A DNA stretch of 64,000 bases from Ursus arctos (GCF_023065955.2 NC_079873.1:98742128-98806127); one strand, 5' to 3'; shown: positions 1 through 11,899, numbered from the stretch's first letter. The notes: generated by a model not told the origin, from the sequence alone. Made by a program: numbers and translations.

Positions 1-2137
1 GTCTTTCCATTTCTTTGTGTCATCTTCAATTTCTTTCATCATTGTTTTATAGTTTTCAGGGTACAGGTCTTCACCTCTTTGAGTAGGTTTATTCCTAGGT
101 ATCTTATTGTTCTTGGTGCAATTTTAAGTGGGATCAATTCCTTTATTTCTCTTTCTGCTGCTTCATTATTGGTGTATAGAAATGCAACAGATTTCTGTGG
201 ACTGATTTTGTGTCCTGCTACTTTACTGAATTCGTTTATCAGTTCTAGCAGTTTTTTGGTGGGGTCTTTGGGATGTTATATGTACAGTATCATGTCACCT
301 GCAAATAGTGAAAATTTTACTTCTTCTGGTCCAATTTGGATGATTTTATTTCTTTTTTTTGTCTGATTGCTGTGGCTAGGACTTCAAGTACAATATTAAA
401 TAATAGTGGTAACAGTAGATATCCCTCTCCTCTTCCTGATTGTAGAGGTAAAGCTCTCAGTTTTTCCTCAGTGATGATGATATTAGCTATAGGTTTTACA
501 TATATGACCTTTAATATGTTGACATATGTTCCCTCTAAACATACTTTTTGAGAGTTTTTATCATGAATAGGTGTTGTACTTTGTCAAGTGCTTTTTCAGC
601 ATCTACTGAAATGATCATATGGTTCTTATCCTTTCTTTTATTAATGTGGTGTGTCATGCTGATTGTTTTGTCAATACTGAGCTACCCTTGCAACCCAGGA
701 ATAAATCCCACTGGATCGTGGTCAATCAGTTTTTTAATGTATTGTTGGATTCGGTTTGCTAGTATTTTATTGAGAATTTTTGTATCTATGCTCAAAAGGG
801 ATATTAGCCTGTAGTCCTCTTTTTTAATGGAGTCTTTATAAGGCTTTGATATCAGGGTAATGCTGGCCTCATTGAATGAATTTGGAAGTATTCCTATCTT
901 TTCTCTTTTTGGAATGGTTTGAGAAGAACAGGTATTAACTCCTCTTTAAGTGTTTGGGAGAATTCCCCTGTGAAGCCATCTGACCCTGGAGTTTTGTTTG
1001 TTGGGAGGTTTTTTTTTTTATTATTAGTGATTCAATTTTTTCCTCTTTTTTTAATTTAAATATAATTAGCCAACATATAGTACATCATTAGTTTCAGATG
1101 TAGTGTTCAATAACTCATCAGTTGTTTATAACACCCAGTACTCATCACATTAGTGATTTAATTTCTTTGCTGGTTATCAGTCTGTTCAAGTTTTCTACTT
1201 CATTCTATTTCAGTTTTGGTAGTTTATATGTTTGTAGGAATTTATCCCTTTCTTGCAGGTTGTCCAATTTGTTGTTGTATAGTTTTTCATAATATTCTCT
1301 TAGAGTTGTTTGTATTTCTGTGGTGCTTGTAATTTTTCCTCTCCTGTTTGTGATTTTATTTATTTGGGTCCTTTCTCTTTCTTTATGTTAAATCAGGGTA
1401 GAGATTTATCAATTTTATTGATCTTCTCAGAGAACCAGATCCCAGTTTCCTTGATCTTTTCCATTGTATTTTTCCTTGTTTCTATATCATTTATTTCTGT
1501 CCTAATCTTTATTGTTTCTTCCTTTCGTCCAGCTTAGGCCTTGTTTTTTTTTCTTTTTTTCTACTTCCTTCAGGTGTAAGTTTAGGTTGTTTAATTGTGA
1601 TTTTTCTTGCTTCTTTAAGTAGGTCTGTATTGCTATGTACTTTCCTATTAAGACCACTTTTGCTGCTTCCCAAAGGTGTTGGACCATTGTGTTATCATTT
1701 CCATTTGTTTCCATATAATTATTAATTTCTTCTTTGCTATCTTGGTTGACCCATTGATTGTTTAGTAGCATGCTCTTTAACCTCCATGTATTTGTGGTCT
1801 CTCCAAATTTTTTGTTAGGGTTGACTTCTAGTTTCATAGTGTTGTGGTCAGGAAAGATGAATGGTACGATTTCAGTCATTTTGTATTTGTTGAGTCCTGT
1901 TTTGTGATCTATTCTGTTGAATGTTTCATGTGCACTTTTAAAGAATATTCTTCTGCTTTAGAATGTAATGTTCTGAATATATCTAAGTCCATGTGATCTA
2001 CTGTGCATTTACAACCATTGTTTCCTTGTTGATTTTGTGTTTAGATGATCTGTCCATTGATGAAAGGGGGGGTTAAAGTCCCTTAATATTATTGTCTTAT
2101 TATCAATATTTCCTTTATGTTTGTTATTAATTTTTTT
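1..2137 (-). mobile_element. LINE-1 (L1-A), ORF2 part, antisense, continues off the left edge
   Basis: Read on the minus strand this is L1 ORF2 (endonuclease plus reverse transcriptase), running from the RT domain at base 1 back towards the endonuclease part at about 2100. The RT active-site box lies near 285-305 and reads FAGDMIL instead of the usual FADDM-type motif, so one catalytic aspartate is replaced. Many frameshifts and stops break the frame. The same subfamily occurs at 52034-53757, about 10% diverged by eye. A short L1 tail is inserted at 1040-1148. The 3' end of the element lies outside the window. From about 2138 onward the sequence becomes identical to the L1 at 53839 onward, so the border with the next feature is a recombination edge rather than an element end. 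Confidence 0.9.
1040..1148 (-). mobile_element. very short L1 3'-end insertion inside L1-A
   Basis: About 110 bases of the carnivore L1 3' end in antisense (AATTAGCCAACATATAG type), with its T-rich end on the left. It interrupts ORF2 sequence that is continuous in the related L1s at 53030-53070 and 37060-37100. A target-site duplication is visible: ATTAGTGATTCAATTT at about 1023 and ATTAGTGATTTAATTT at about 1149, with one mismatch. This is an extremely 5'-truncated retrotransposition event. Confidence 0.8.
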
Positions 2138-4382
2138 ATATATTTGAGTGCTCCCATGTTGGATAACTCAGTATTTACAATTGTTATGTCTTCTTTTGTA
2201 TTGTCCCCTTTATGATTATATAATGCTTCTTTGTCTCTTTTGACAGTCTTTGTTTAAAGTCTATTTTGTCTATTATGAATATTACTACTCTGGCTTTCTT
2301 TTGACACCCATTAACATGATAAATGTTTCTCTATCCCCTCACTTTCCAACTGCAGGTATCTTTTGGGCTGAAATGGGTCTCTTGTAAGCAGCATATAGAT
2401 GGGTCTTTTTTTCCCAATCCATTCTGACAGCCTGTATAATTTGAGTGTAGAGTTTAGTCCATTTACATGCAAAGTAATTATTGATAGCTGTGTATTTATT
2501 GTCATTTTATGACTTGTTCTTATTTCTGTCGATTTTCTCTGATCCTTTCATGTTTTGACTCTTTTGTTCTCTCCTTTGCACTCAGAGAGTCCATTTTATT
2601 ATTTCTTGCAGGGATGGTTTTGTGCTCATGAACTTCTTTAGTTTTGTTCGTCTGGGAGAAACTCTTTATCTCTTTCTATTCTGAATGATTGCCTTGCTGG
2701 GTAGAGTATTCTTGGCTGCAGATTTTTTTCCCATTTTGATGTCAAATGTATATCAAGCCACTCTCCTCTGGCTTGCTAAGTTTCTGTTGAGAAATCTGCA
2801 GCTAGCCTTATGGGTCTTCCCTTGTAAGTTAAGGGCTTCTTTTGTCTTGCTGCTTTTATGTTCTTTTTCTTTGTCTCTATATTTTGCAAATTTAATTACA
2901 ATATGTCTTGGTGTTGACCTGCTTTTGTTGATTTTGATGGGCATTCTCTGCCTCCTGGATCTGGATGTCCATTTCCTTCCCCAGTTTAGGGACGTTTTCA
3001 GCCATTGTTACTTCAGATAAATTTGCCGCCCCCTTATTCTTTCATCTTCTTCTGGGACTCCTATAACACAAATGTTGTTATGTTTGATGGAGTCACTGAG
3101 TTCCCTAAGTCTATTCTCGTGTTGCATAATCCTTCTGTCCCTCTTTCATTCAGCTTCATTGTTTTCCATTATTTTGTCCTCTAGTCACTAATTTGTTCCT
3201 CTGCTTCTTCCATCCTGCAGTTCATTCCATCAAACCTGTTTTGAACCTTGTTTATTGCATTCTTCATCTCTGATTGATTCTTTTTTAACTCTTTTATCTC
3301 TGTGGTAAAGGTCTCATTGATGTCTTCTATTCTTTTCTCAAACCCAGTGACTCGTTATGATTGTTGCTTTAAATTCTCCATTTGGCATGTTACTTATATC
3401 TGTTTTGCCTAGATCTCTGGCTGTGACTTTTTCTTGTTTCATTTGTGATAAATTCCTCCATCTTGGCATTTTGTCTAAGTCTCTGTCTTCTTCTCTGTGT
3501 TAGAAAAGCCAGTATGTCTACTGCTCCTGAAAGTAATGGCCTTAAGAAGAAGTCATGTAGTGCCCAGGGCCTGGTGCTTCAGGGAGTGTCCCCAGTGTGT
3601 GCTGTTTGTGCTCTGCTATTGTGTTTTGGCTGCTCTATTCTTCAGGCCAGTTGTCTACAGAGGCTTTCCTTGCCTGCAGTGGGCAGTGTTTGTGCCCTGG
3701 CCTGAATGTGGTGAGTTTTAACTAGGTGTACACGGATCTGCTCTTGAAATGAGACCTGACACCAACTCCATCAGAACCGAGGCCCTGCAGAACTCTCTGG
3801 TCAGGAGACGTGGTGTGGACAGGGGTTTGTGCTGGCCTTCAAAGGGGAGGGGCTCACTGTACTTGGATTGAGGCAAGCCTGACTGAGAAGGGCAGTCCCG
3901 CCAGAGGGCAGGGGGGTGAGGCCTGGTGTAAGCAACTTAGGCAGTCAGTGTCAGTGCTGTGCTGCTTCCTACAGGTGGCTCTGCGTTTATGCTGATGGAC
4001 AGAGGAGGGAAGTGGTGGCAGAGCCAGCTCCTTTTTTCCCAGAGAGGCTTCTCAGTGAACACTGCCTCTGAGAAGAGCAAATAATCTACCCCCTGTGTGC
4101 CCCAGGCATTCTTCTCAGATCACTGTTTCCAAGCTGTCTGCCCCAGGGTTGTCTGCCTGTCTTCTCTCCAGGAGCAGTGCAGTGCCCTCTAGTCTCTATC
4201 CCAGCCAAACTCTCCGACCTTCAGTACTCTAGGATTTATGTCCTACTGGTTGTAGGAACTCATGAAAGTCACCCCCTCTCATTTTCCAAGCCAATGGCTT
4301 TGGGAAAACGTTGTCCTTGTGCATTCCCCTGTGTGTGAGCCTAGAATCCTCCTACTCTGCCACAATCTTACTCTCCTCCCCG
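2138..4382 (-). mobile_element. L1 5' half inside repeat copy 1 (ORF2 start, ORF1, 5'UTR)
   Basis: On the minus strand this contains the L1 5'UTR (about 3500-4382, GC-richer than its surroundings), a decayed ORF1 including its coiled-coil region (about 2550-3500), and the N-terminal part of ORF2 (2311-2505), where the endonuclease start with its LHVNGLNS-like motif is recognisable. Stops and frameshifts make all parts non-functional. The 5' end at about 4382 resembles the start of the L1 at 41106, and is followed by TAGGCTTCTTTA, a possible target-duplication copy also seen at 56084. Confidence 0.85.
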
Positions 4383-4849
4383 TAGGCTTCTTTATCCAGA
4401 ACGAAAGAGGTGCTAATTATCACTGCAGTGGCAATCATATTACAGTATGTAAATGTATGAAATCAACATGTTGTATGCCTTATATTTATGCAATGTTATA
4501 TGTGAAATATATTTCTTAAAAGATCAAAGTAAATGGAAACTTTAAAAATATTAAGAAAAATCAGACATGATGACTTTCTTTTCAAGAAATTAAAAAAAAA
4601 TCAAATCTGGAGTCCCTCTGAGACTCATAGATCACAAACCCAGAAGAATATAGGACTAGTTAAAACCCTGATATGTGACATACATATGTATCTTTTGCCT
4701 AAGGATGATTTATATCATGATGATTATGAAAGGTTAAAATAGATTATTTGTATTTAGTTTTTACATCAAAAGCCACTCTGTAGGTCAGATTGGCTCTCTT
4801 TCAAGTTCTTGCTATGACACTAGTTAGTTGTGTGGCTTTAGGGAACTTA
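4383..4849 (+). other. transplanted non-L1 flank, ending in a truncated MIR
   Basis: These 467 bases are not L1. They match the natural right flank of the L1 at 50364-56083. About 4430-4530 resembles the 3' tail of an ancient repeat (family uncertain). From about 4770 a MIR SINE begins (GTGTGGCTTTAGGGAACTTA region), but it stops at 4849, where L1 ORF1 sequence starts directly. At 56470-56655 the same MIR is complete. Confidence 0.8.
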
Positions 4850-6512
4850 ATCACTTTCTTTTCTCCTTCTTCTGGGACTCTTATAATACATATATGTTGT
4901 TACATTTGATTGGGTCATGAAGTTCCCTAAATTTATTGTTGTTTTGCATAACTCTTTTCTCTCTTTTATTCAGCGAGATTACTTTCCATTCCTCTGTCTT
5001 CTACTTCACTAATACATTCCTCTGCTTTTTCAGTCCTGTTGTTCATTCTATCCAGTGAGTATCCTTATCATCATTGCTTTGAATTCTCTATGAGGTTGTT
5101 ACTTTTCTGTTTAGTTAGATATCTGCAGTTGGTCTTGTCCTGTTCTTTCATTTGGAATAAATTTCTCTGTGTCCTCATTTTGTCTGCCCCTCTCTTCTGA
5201 TTCTCTGTGTTAAGAATGTCAGCTTTGTCTTCTGCTGTTGATAGTAGTGATTATACAAAGAGGAGGTCCTGGAGTGTCCTGCAGTGCAGTGACCCCTGTT
5301 CATGAGAACTTGGCACTTCAGGAGAGTATCCTATGTGTGTTGCTTACAGCTTGTTCTTTTGTCTGAGTCACTTTTCTTTTCAGTGTAGTCGTCTTCCCTG
5401 ACTCTCTGCCTATTGTGGGCTGTGCTTACTCTCTGTGGTGTTAGTGGGACTCAGGCAGGACAGCTCTGAGGGTTTATACTTGCTGGGGAAACTGGGAGTG
5501 GGTTGGTTGTGTTAGCATAATTTGTGTTGAGCCACTAGTCCTATGCCAGACCCCCTGAGATGCTGTGGTGGCTAGGAACTGTGCACTGGGGCGGCCAGTG
5601 ATGTGAGGCTGGATGCAACACGTGGTAATCGCTGGGCATACCTGTGCCTGGTATGCAAAGGTGGCTGGTGTATGCACTTGGTCATGGCAGTCCAGCTGGG
5701 CCCTGCCTGGTGGCTGTTCACTGTGTGGCAGCAGGGTTAGTCCTGCACTAGCTGTGCATCAGGCAGGTGTGTAGGGGTTTCCTGCAGCTTTAACAAATTT
5801 GCCCTCATCCCAGGACCTAGGATAGCAGCCTTGGAGTGGACAAGTAGTCAGGAGCAGTTGTGGGCATGGTGCACTGCTATCAGGTTAGGCAGCAAGTGTC
5901 CATGCAGCCCCACCTCCCACAGATGGCCCTGTGTTTTTGCTGGGGGGCAGGGGAAGAAAATGGTATCTGCCAGCTCCCTTGTTTTCAAAGAAGTTCTTCA
6001 ACATGGTTTGAAATCAGTATGAACAGATCTGTATCCCATTCACCTGTGGCATTATGTAAACTCCTGTTTTTATGTTGCCTCTCTGTGCAGGCTGCCGTGT
6101 CTTTAAGGGTGGCAACCCAGCTATCACTTGCCCTTCAGCTTGCCCAGTGCTGAGTCAGCTGACTTCTAAAGCTTCAATTCCAAGTTCCACTGGTTTTACA
6201 AACTCATGGAATTCAGCTCCTCTGGTTTTGAAAACTGAAAGTTTTGGGTATTAGACTTCCTCATGTGAACTCCTTGGTGCAAGGGCCCATTTCTAAGCCT
6301 TCTCTGTGTGAAGCTCCCTCTCTCCAATGGGCAGCCTCCCTCTGCCTTTCTGACTTTCCTAACCTTTCAGATGCTGCTTCTTCTCTGTATTTATTTTTGG
6401 AGTTTGTTCTTCCAGTCTTCAGATTGCTCTCTGTTTTATTGACTTGGATACACAGTTTTAAACATGGGATAGGTTGAGCTCAGTGTCCTACTCTACCATC
6501 TTCCCAAGTCTC
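4850..6512 (-). mobile_element. L1 5' half: ORF1 remnant and 5'UTR, antisense
   Basis: Begins in ORF1-coding sequence equivalent to about position 3040 (TCTTCTGGGACTC motif shared with 3047 and 39109) and runs into a GC-rich L1 5'UTR ending near 6512, where CTACCATCTTCCC matches the typical L1 5' terminus in reverse. Its 5'UTR differs from those at 39540-41106 and 53759-56083. It may be the other end of L1-A (1-2137), with the middle replaced by the repeat copy, or a separate older L1. No intact frame. Confidence 0.8.
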
Positions 6513-7371
6513 TCCTCTGTACCACCTGTAGCGGCTATATACTTTTGATCCAAATGAAAAAGTTCAATTTTTTCTTGCTGATCAAAAATACTGTACAATG
6601 ATGAAATATTATTCTATTTCTGATTATTTACAACTATTTCAGAATAGCACACAGTGTCTTTTTTCATGAAGGCTTCTACTAGCTTCTGTATTAATGTTAA
6701 TATTTTAGGTAATTGCATCAAAGATATTTTTTTAAGTATATTAAAAATAAATACAAATAATTTATGATTTCATGAAAATCTAAGCTAAATTTAAAGACTG
6801 CTAATGATAATCTGGAACTAATACATAGTAGAAAGCATGTGGAAACATCTTTAATCTTTAGAAAGCACATATTAATTAAGGAATATCCTTTTTAAAAAGA
6901 AAATATTGAGTACAATGCAGCAAAATAGAGGCCTTCTGCAAAACTGAAATAAAAATTGTAACAAATTATTTTCTAAACAGACTTGTAAAAATTAAATTCT
7001 TATAAAGTTGGGTGAAAAGTCACCATGACTTGAAAGAGAATACATTTTTAAGGAAGTCAATATTATTCTGATTTTTATATAATTTTGTAAATTTTATGGG
7101 GGGCAACTGTAAACCATTTAATTGAAACAAGGATAAATGAACTTAAGTAATTCCATTTTGCTCATTTTTATTGTGATTTATAGTTTTAGGAATTGTATAA
7201 TAGAACAAAACCCATCTGTCAGGTGAACATAGACAATAGTGGTATACAATTATGGGCATGCTTATGAAAGAAACCAATAAATATTGCTACAAACCTGAAA
7301 TTTACATCAGTACTTGGGATATCCAAAGTGCTATACAGATTTATAGAATAAAGCTCATAGTTTAAAAAGCT
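6513..7371. other. unassigned AT-rich DNA
   Basis: No gene, RNA or repeat family that I can recognise; only short chance open frames. Confidence 0.6.
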
Positions 7372-8515
7372 ACTTTTGTTCACCAAAGGACATGATCAAG
7401 AAAGTGAAAAGACAACCACCAGAATAAGATAAAATATTTACTAATCATATTATAAGGATTTAATATCCAGAATATGTAAAGAACACTTACAATTCAACAA
7501 CAAATAGACAAACAACCCAATTAAAAATGGACAAGAAATTTGATCAAATGTTTCTTCAGAGAAGATACACAAATGGCCAATAAGCATATGTAAAGAAGTT
7601 CATCATTATTAGTCATTAGGGAAATGCAAATTAAACCACTGAATATCTCTTCATACCCAATAGGATAGCTGTAATTAAAACAACACAACAACAACCACCA
7701 CCAGAAATATCATGTCTTGGCAAAGATGGGAAGAAATTAGAAGCCTTGTACAAAATTTTTGGGAATGTGAAGTGGTTCAGCCACTGTGGAAAACTATACA
7801 GAATTACTTTTAGGTATATACTTATGAATTGAAAACACAAAATTTGTACATGAATGTTATTACCACTATTATTTATAATTGCCAGAAAGTGAAAGCAATC
7901 CAAATATCCATCAACTGATGGATGGCTAAAGAAAATGTGCTCTATTCAGTTATAAAAAAGGATGAAATTCAGTACATGCTCATGCTACAACATGGATGAA
8001 CCTTGAAAACATTATGATAAGTGAAGGAAACCACACAAAGGTTCACATACTGTTTGATTTATTATATATGAAACATCTAGAATAGGTAGAAACAGAAAGT
8101 AGTTTGGTGATTGGTGAAGGTGGAAGTAAGGAGGAATGAAGAGTAATTAACTTGATGCGTACAGGGTTTCTTTTTGAGGTGATGAAAATGCTTTTGAAAT
8201 AGAAGTGATGGTTGCACAACATTGAGAATGTACTAAATGTGACTGAATTGTACACTTAAAAATAATTAATGGTCAGGGCACTGGGTGGCTCAGTTGGCTA
8301 GGCATCTGCCTTTGGCTCAGGTCATGATCCCAGAGTCCCCGGATCAAGCCCCATGTTGGTATCCCTGATCAGTGCAGAGTCTGCTTCTCCCTCTGCTCCT
8401 CACCCTGCTTGTGCTTCTCTCTCTCTCTCTCAAATAAATAAATAAATTTAAAAAGTGATGTATGGTCAATTTTACATTATGTAAATTTTACCTCAATACA
8501 AACATTCGGAAGAGT
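7372..8515 (+). mobile_element. old L1 3' part (L1M type), sense
   Basis: Plus-strand remnant of the ORF2 C-terminal region and 3'UTR. The stretch around 7440-7660 (ATGGCCAATAAGCATATG, GTCATTAGGGAAATGCAAA) is typical mammalian ORF2 sequence. The tail resumes after a nested SINE with GGTCAATTTTACATTATG at about 8465, as in old L1MA/L1MB 3' ends. Heavily mutated and 5'-truncated. Confidence 0.85.
8274..8452 (+). mobile_element. carnivore tRNA-derived SINE (SINEC) inside the old L1
   Basis: Diverged head (CTGGGTGGCTCAGTTGGCTA), a body with the B-box-like region, a CT-rich stretch and an AAATAAATAAATAAAT tail. It splits the 3' tail of the L1 at 7372-8515, so it is younger than that L1. Confidence 0.9.
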
Positions 8516-8639
8516 TCATAGGACTTCTTAAATCAGGTCAAAGCATACTTTGAATTTACACTTTAGGTGAAATTCAATAACCTACACTGATTAGATACAA
8601 ATGAAATAATGTTTTTCTGATAGAGCTGGTTGATTAAGT

Positions 8640-8775
8640 AAGTTTAGAAAACTTGAGTCCTGGATTTGTCAGTCACTATTGAGCTGTGTGATCTAAGAAA
8701 AGTCATTTATCTTCTTTCTGCCTTTGTAGTTTTACTGTTAGCCTGAAAGAATTGTAAGGAGCAAATCATCTTCCC
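8640..8775 (+). repeat. MIR-like SINE fragment
   Basis: The pattern CTGTGTGATCTAAGAAAAG followed by a ...CTTTCTGCCTTTGTAG segment resembles the MIR core (tgtgacctTGGGCAAGt...cctcagTTTcc). Diverged; short call. Confidence 0.55.
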
Positions 8776-10215
8776 TTATGTGAGTGATTTTATATATGTA
8801 GGGAAAGGGGCATTGTGGTTACCACTCAAAAGAATGAGTACTATGAAGAGCTTCAGAGGATAGTCCAGAAAATCAATTCGAGATGTAGGAAATATAGAAA
8901 GTAGCTCTTTCAAGCATAGTGAAGGAGGAAGAGAGGCAAAAGAACATATCTGAACCTGTGTTTCTTTGTATGGGCACTTGGAGTGATTGCTCTTAGCTGT
9001 AAATGGGATTAGAGAGCACCAAAGCTGAAAGAAGACTGAAGTTTGGATGGTTGATGCAAAGAAATGCACTAACTATTCAGATCACCTAAGAAAATATTTG
9101 GGGGCCTTGTTGAGGATTCCCTCAGAGATTACTTCTCCTGAATCTTCATTCTCAGCACAAATTCTTTTGAGAGTTAAATGTTAGAATACCTTTTCTCCTT
9201 TGTCATTTCAATTGGCATTTTAAGAAATTTTCTCAATATTCTTCATTTTGACCTGGCTTAGCCAGGAAGGTAAGGATGAAATCACCCCAAAAGGAATTTA
9301 TTTATGCATAAGCTCAGCTATAAAGTGGATCACTTATTTTTACCCAACTGCTTTCCTCTCTTTTGTGGAATAGTATTTGAAATAGTGTTTGAAATTTTCT
9401 ATAAATGTTGTATATGTGCCCAGAGGCTATTTATAATATTGGGTGCATTGATGAATCAAAGAATAAGTAAACACCTCCTCTCGCTGTTTTGAATATCTGC
9501 AATCTCATTTCCTATTCAAAACTTGTGGAGTGTTGTACTGTGCTTCCAAATAGCTTCTGGGTCCAGACTCAGAGGTGACTACATTTAAGTGGAGGATGAC
9601 ATGATTAAAGTGTATATTCAGGAGATGTGATCTTGTAATCATTTTTTTATACAGAATTTCCAATGAAGTTAATAGGAGATGTGTACATGGACTGATTGCA
9701 GATTTTGTCTCATTTTATACTTTTTGAAGTGACTTAGGATTCTTTGAGATGAAAAGTGGTATATAAATATAATACTCCACAAAATGTTTTTTTATGGTAT
9801 CCTTCAAACAAATTGCAGCATAGAACATTTTGCAAGGATGGGCAATAAAACTTTCATTAAATAACAAGAGTAGGAGAAAGATTAATCAAAATAAAGAAAG
9901 GAAATAGAAAGGACAGCTTTGAGCATCATTGTAAAAGAGGTGGAGATATATATGGATATAACTGTAAATGGTTATTAACAATATTAACAATTCATTAGTT
10001 CTATTGGGTTAGTAATTTATTTTGAAATAATTTCTAATGTCAAATATTCATATTCTATTTAGGTATATTGTGTGAAAGAAAATATATACAACTTAACCTA
10101 AGCAATGCCCAAATTAGTTGAAAAAAATGTTTTTCTCTGCCTATACAAACCTAGAGAAAACAACAGTTTGGTTTTGCTAAGAAACTTTCCACGTCTACTT
10201 CAAATTGAATTGCAC
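8776..10215. other. unassigned DNA
   Basis: No gene or clear repeat recognised between the MIR fragment and the next SINE. Confidence 0.55.
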
Positions 10216-10381
10216 TTTTTTAAAGATGTATTTATTTGAAAGGGAGAGAGAGAGAGAGGAGGGGCAGAGGGGGAAGGAGAGAATCTCAAGCTGACTCCAA
10301 GATTGCATGACCCTGAGATTATGACTTGAGCTGAAATCAAGAGTCAGATGCTTAACCAACTGAGCCACCCAGGCGCCCCAA
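10216..10381 (-). mobile_element. SINEC, antisense
   Basis: Left end T-rich (TTTTTTTAAAGATGTATTTA), GA-rich middle, and the reversed head GAGCCACCCAGGCGCCCC at the right. Flanks GCACTTTTT and GACACTTTTT may be the target duplication. Confidence 0.93.
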
Positions 10382-10474
10382 GACACTTTTTAATTTAAAT
10401 ACAAATTCATTTAGACTGGATTTGTTATTGACTATTTAACAGGTACAAAGAGTTTTTTTCTAAGGCTATAGACC

Positions 10475-10565
10475 ATTTGCACTTCTACTCAGGGCCTCAT
10501 TTTCTACATCTGTAAGGTGGAGGTTGAATTAATATTTCTGAGACTCCTTTTACACTCAGATCTTC
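10475..10565 (+). repeat. MIR-like fragment
   Basis: GGGCCTCATTTTCTACATCT with GTAAGGTGGAGG resembles the MIR segment cctcagtttcctcatctgtaaaatggg. The region 10566-11690 has nothing else recognised apart from a degenerate CA/TG-rich patch at about 11215-11285. Confidence 0.5.
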
Positions 10566-11690
10566 TGAAACAGTCCCTCTTAGGTGTATTGATTTAGTTT
10601 AATGGAAGATTATCATAAGGTAAAATCTTGTTATTGCTGTGCTGTATTATTACTGTCTGTGCATTGTGTTCTAATCACATTACACTATTGTCTTCATCAA
10701 ATCAAACACGGGGAGAAGAAATACAAAATTAACACAAAAATGTGGCAGGCAATACATGAATCTTTAATAACTACTATGAAATGAGTTGAGCAGTGAAGAT
10801 TTCAACTACTTAAAGTTTACTAAAACTGCACACAAGGAGAAGGGAAATATTTACTCTTACTTCCTTTTGATATAAGTCATTTCATCTTGGTGACATGATA
10901 CCCAATACACATCATATGATAATGTTGAAGAAATAAAAGAGAAAAAGAGCATTAGCTAATCAACTTACTTGTGCCAAAACATAGAACAGACAGACTACTT
11001 GAGCCCTTTGGTGATCTTTATACTATTTGACTAGGGTTTAGACTTGTACTTGGAACAAATGACAGAAGCTCTTTTCTGAAATAGAAGTGGCACAAGAAAA
11101 GCAAAAATACAATGGAATGCTACAGAGGTAACATAACCTAAGTCAAAGCTATGGCTGACATTAGTGCTGCCTTCTCAACTTTCCCAGTGCCTAAAATAAT
11201 AACTTCCTAAAGATAACACGCACACCTGGGTGTGCCCACTTGTGTGCACATGCATGTGTGAACACACATACACAACACATACCTGTGCTTTGTCCAAGTC
11301 TTTAACCAGGTACTTGTGTTTTAGAACAGTTGCTTTGAAATATAAGCATCTGTTTACTTCTGTTGGAACAGGTCTACTTATAATTACAGAATCATGGCCT
11401 TTGCTGGATGAAATATTCATGTACACTCTTTGCCAAACTTCTTATGGCATAGTAAACTGCAAACATTATCATATTAAAACCAAATAAGCAACATGGTTCA
11501 TGCCAACCTAATAAAAAAATATTTTAAATATTGTTTAAAAGCACTAGTTTAACAACTTTTATAACACAGGACCACCACAATGTATTTATTATCTATAGCA
11601 TATTTGGAGAAATTAAGATGGAAATGAAAAGTGGTTGAACTCAGTCATATATTTCCCAAGTAATAATAAGGCATTAATAAAGGGTCTCCA

Positions 11691-11886
11691 GGGGCGCCTG
11701 GGTGGCTCAGTCGGTTAAGCGTCTGGCTCTTGATTACAGCTCAGATCATGATCCCAGTTTCCTGAGATCCAGCCCCACACTGGACTCTGGGCTCAGTTGG
11801 GAATCCTTTTGAGATTCTGTCCCTCTCCTTCTTCCCCTCTCCTCTTGTGGTCTCTCTCTCTCTAAAATAAATAAGTCTTAAAAAAT
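11691..11886 (+). mobile_element. SINEC, sense
   Basis: Complete head GGGGCGCCTGGGTGGCTCAG, CT-rich stretch and AAAATAAATAAG tail. Flanked by imperfect target duplications AAAGGGTCTCCA (11679) and AAAAGCTCTCCA (11887). Confidence 0.95.
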
Positions 11887-11899
11887 AAAAGCTCTCCAT

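Larger units (their letters stand above)
2051..4849 (+). repeat. direct repeat, copy 1 (partner at 53759-56550)
   Basis: From 2138 to 4849 I see no mismatch or indel against 53839-56550 (offset 51,701 throughout). The first ~85 bases (2051-2137) align to 53759-53838 with a few substitutions and small indels. Contents: the 5' part of an antisense L1 (to 4382), then 467 bases of non-L1 flank ending in half a MIR. The right edge at 4849/4850 is abrupt. This copy appears to be the derived one because its MIR is cut, whereas the MIR is complete at the partner site. Confidence 0.93.

Noticed and set aside
2685..3020. A 111-residue open frame, hydrophobic, present identically at 54386-54721
   Set aside because: It lies on the strand opposite to L1 ORF1/ORF2 and is duplicated only because the whole 2.7-kb segment is. 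Its composition reflects reversed coding sequence, not a conserved protein.
2138..4849. A 2.7-kb L1 retrotransposition with 5' transduction as the cause of the repeat
   Set aside because: The left edge has no poly(A) end and lies seamlessly within another L1, and there is no target duplication, so target-primed insertion does not fit.
11215..11285. CA/TG-rich patch as a possible Z-DNA or regulatory element
   Set aside because: Too degenerate and short to support a functional call.
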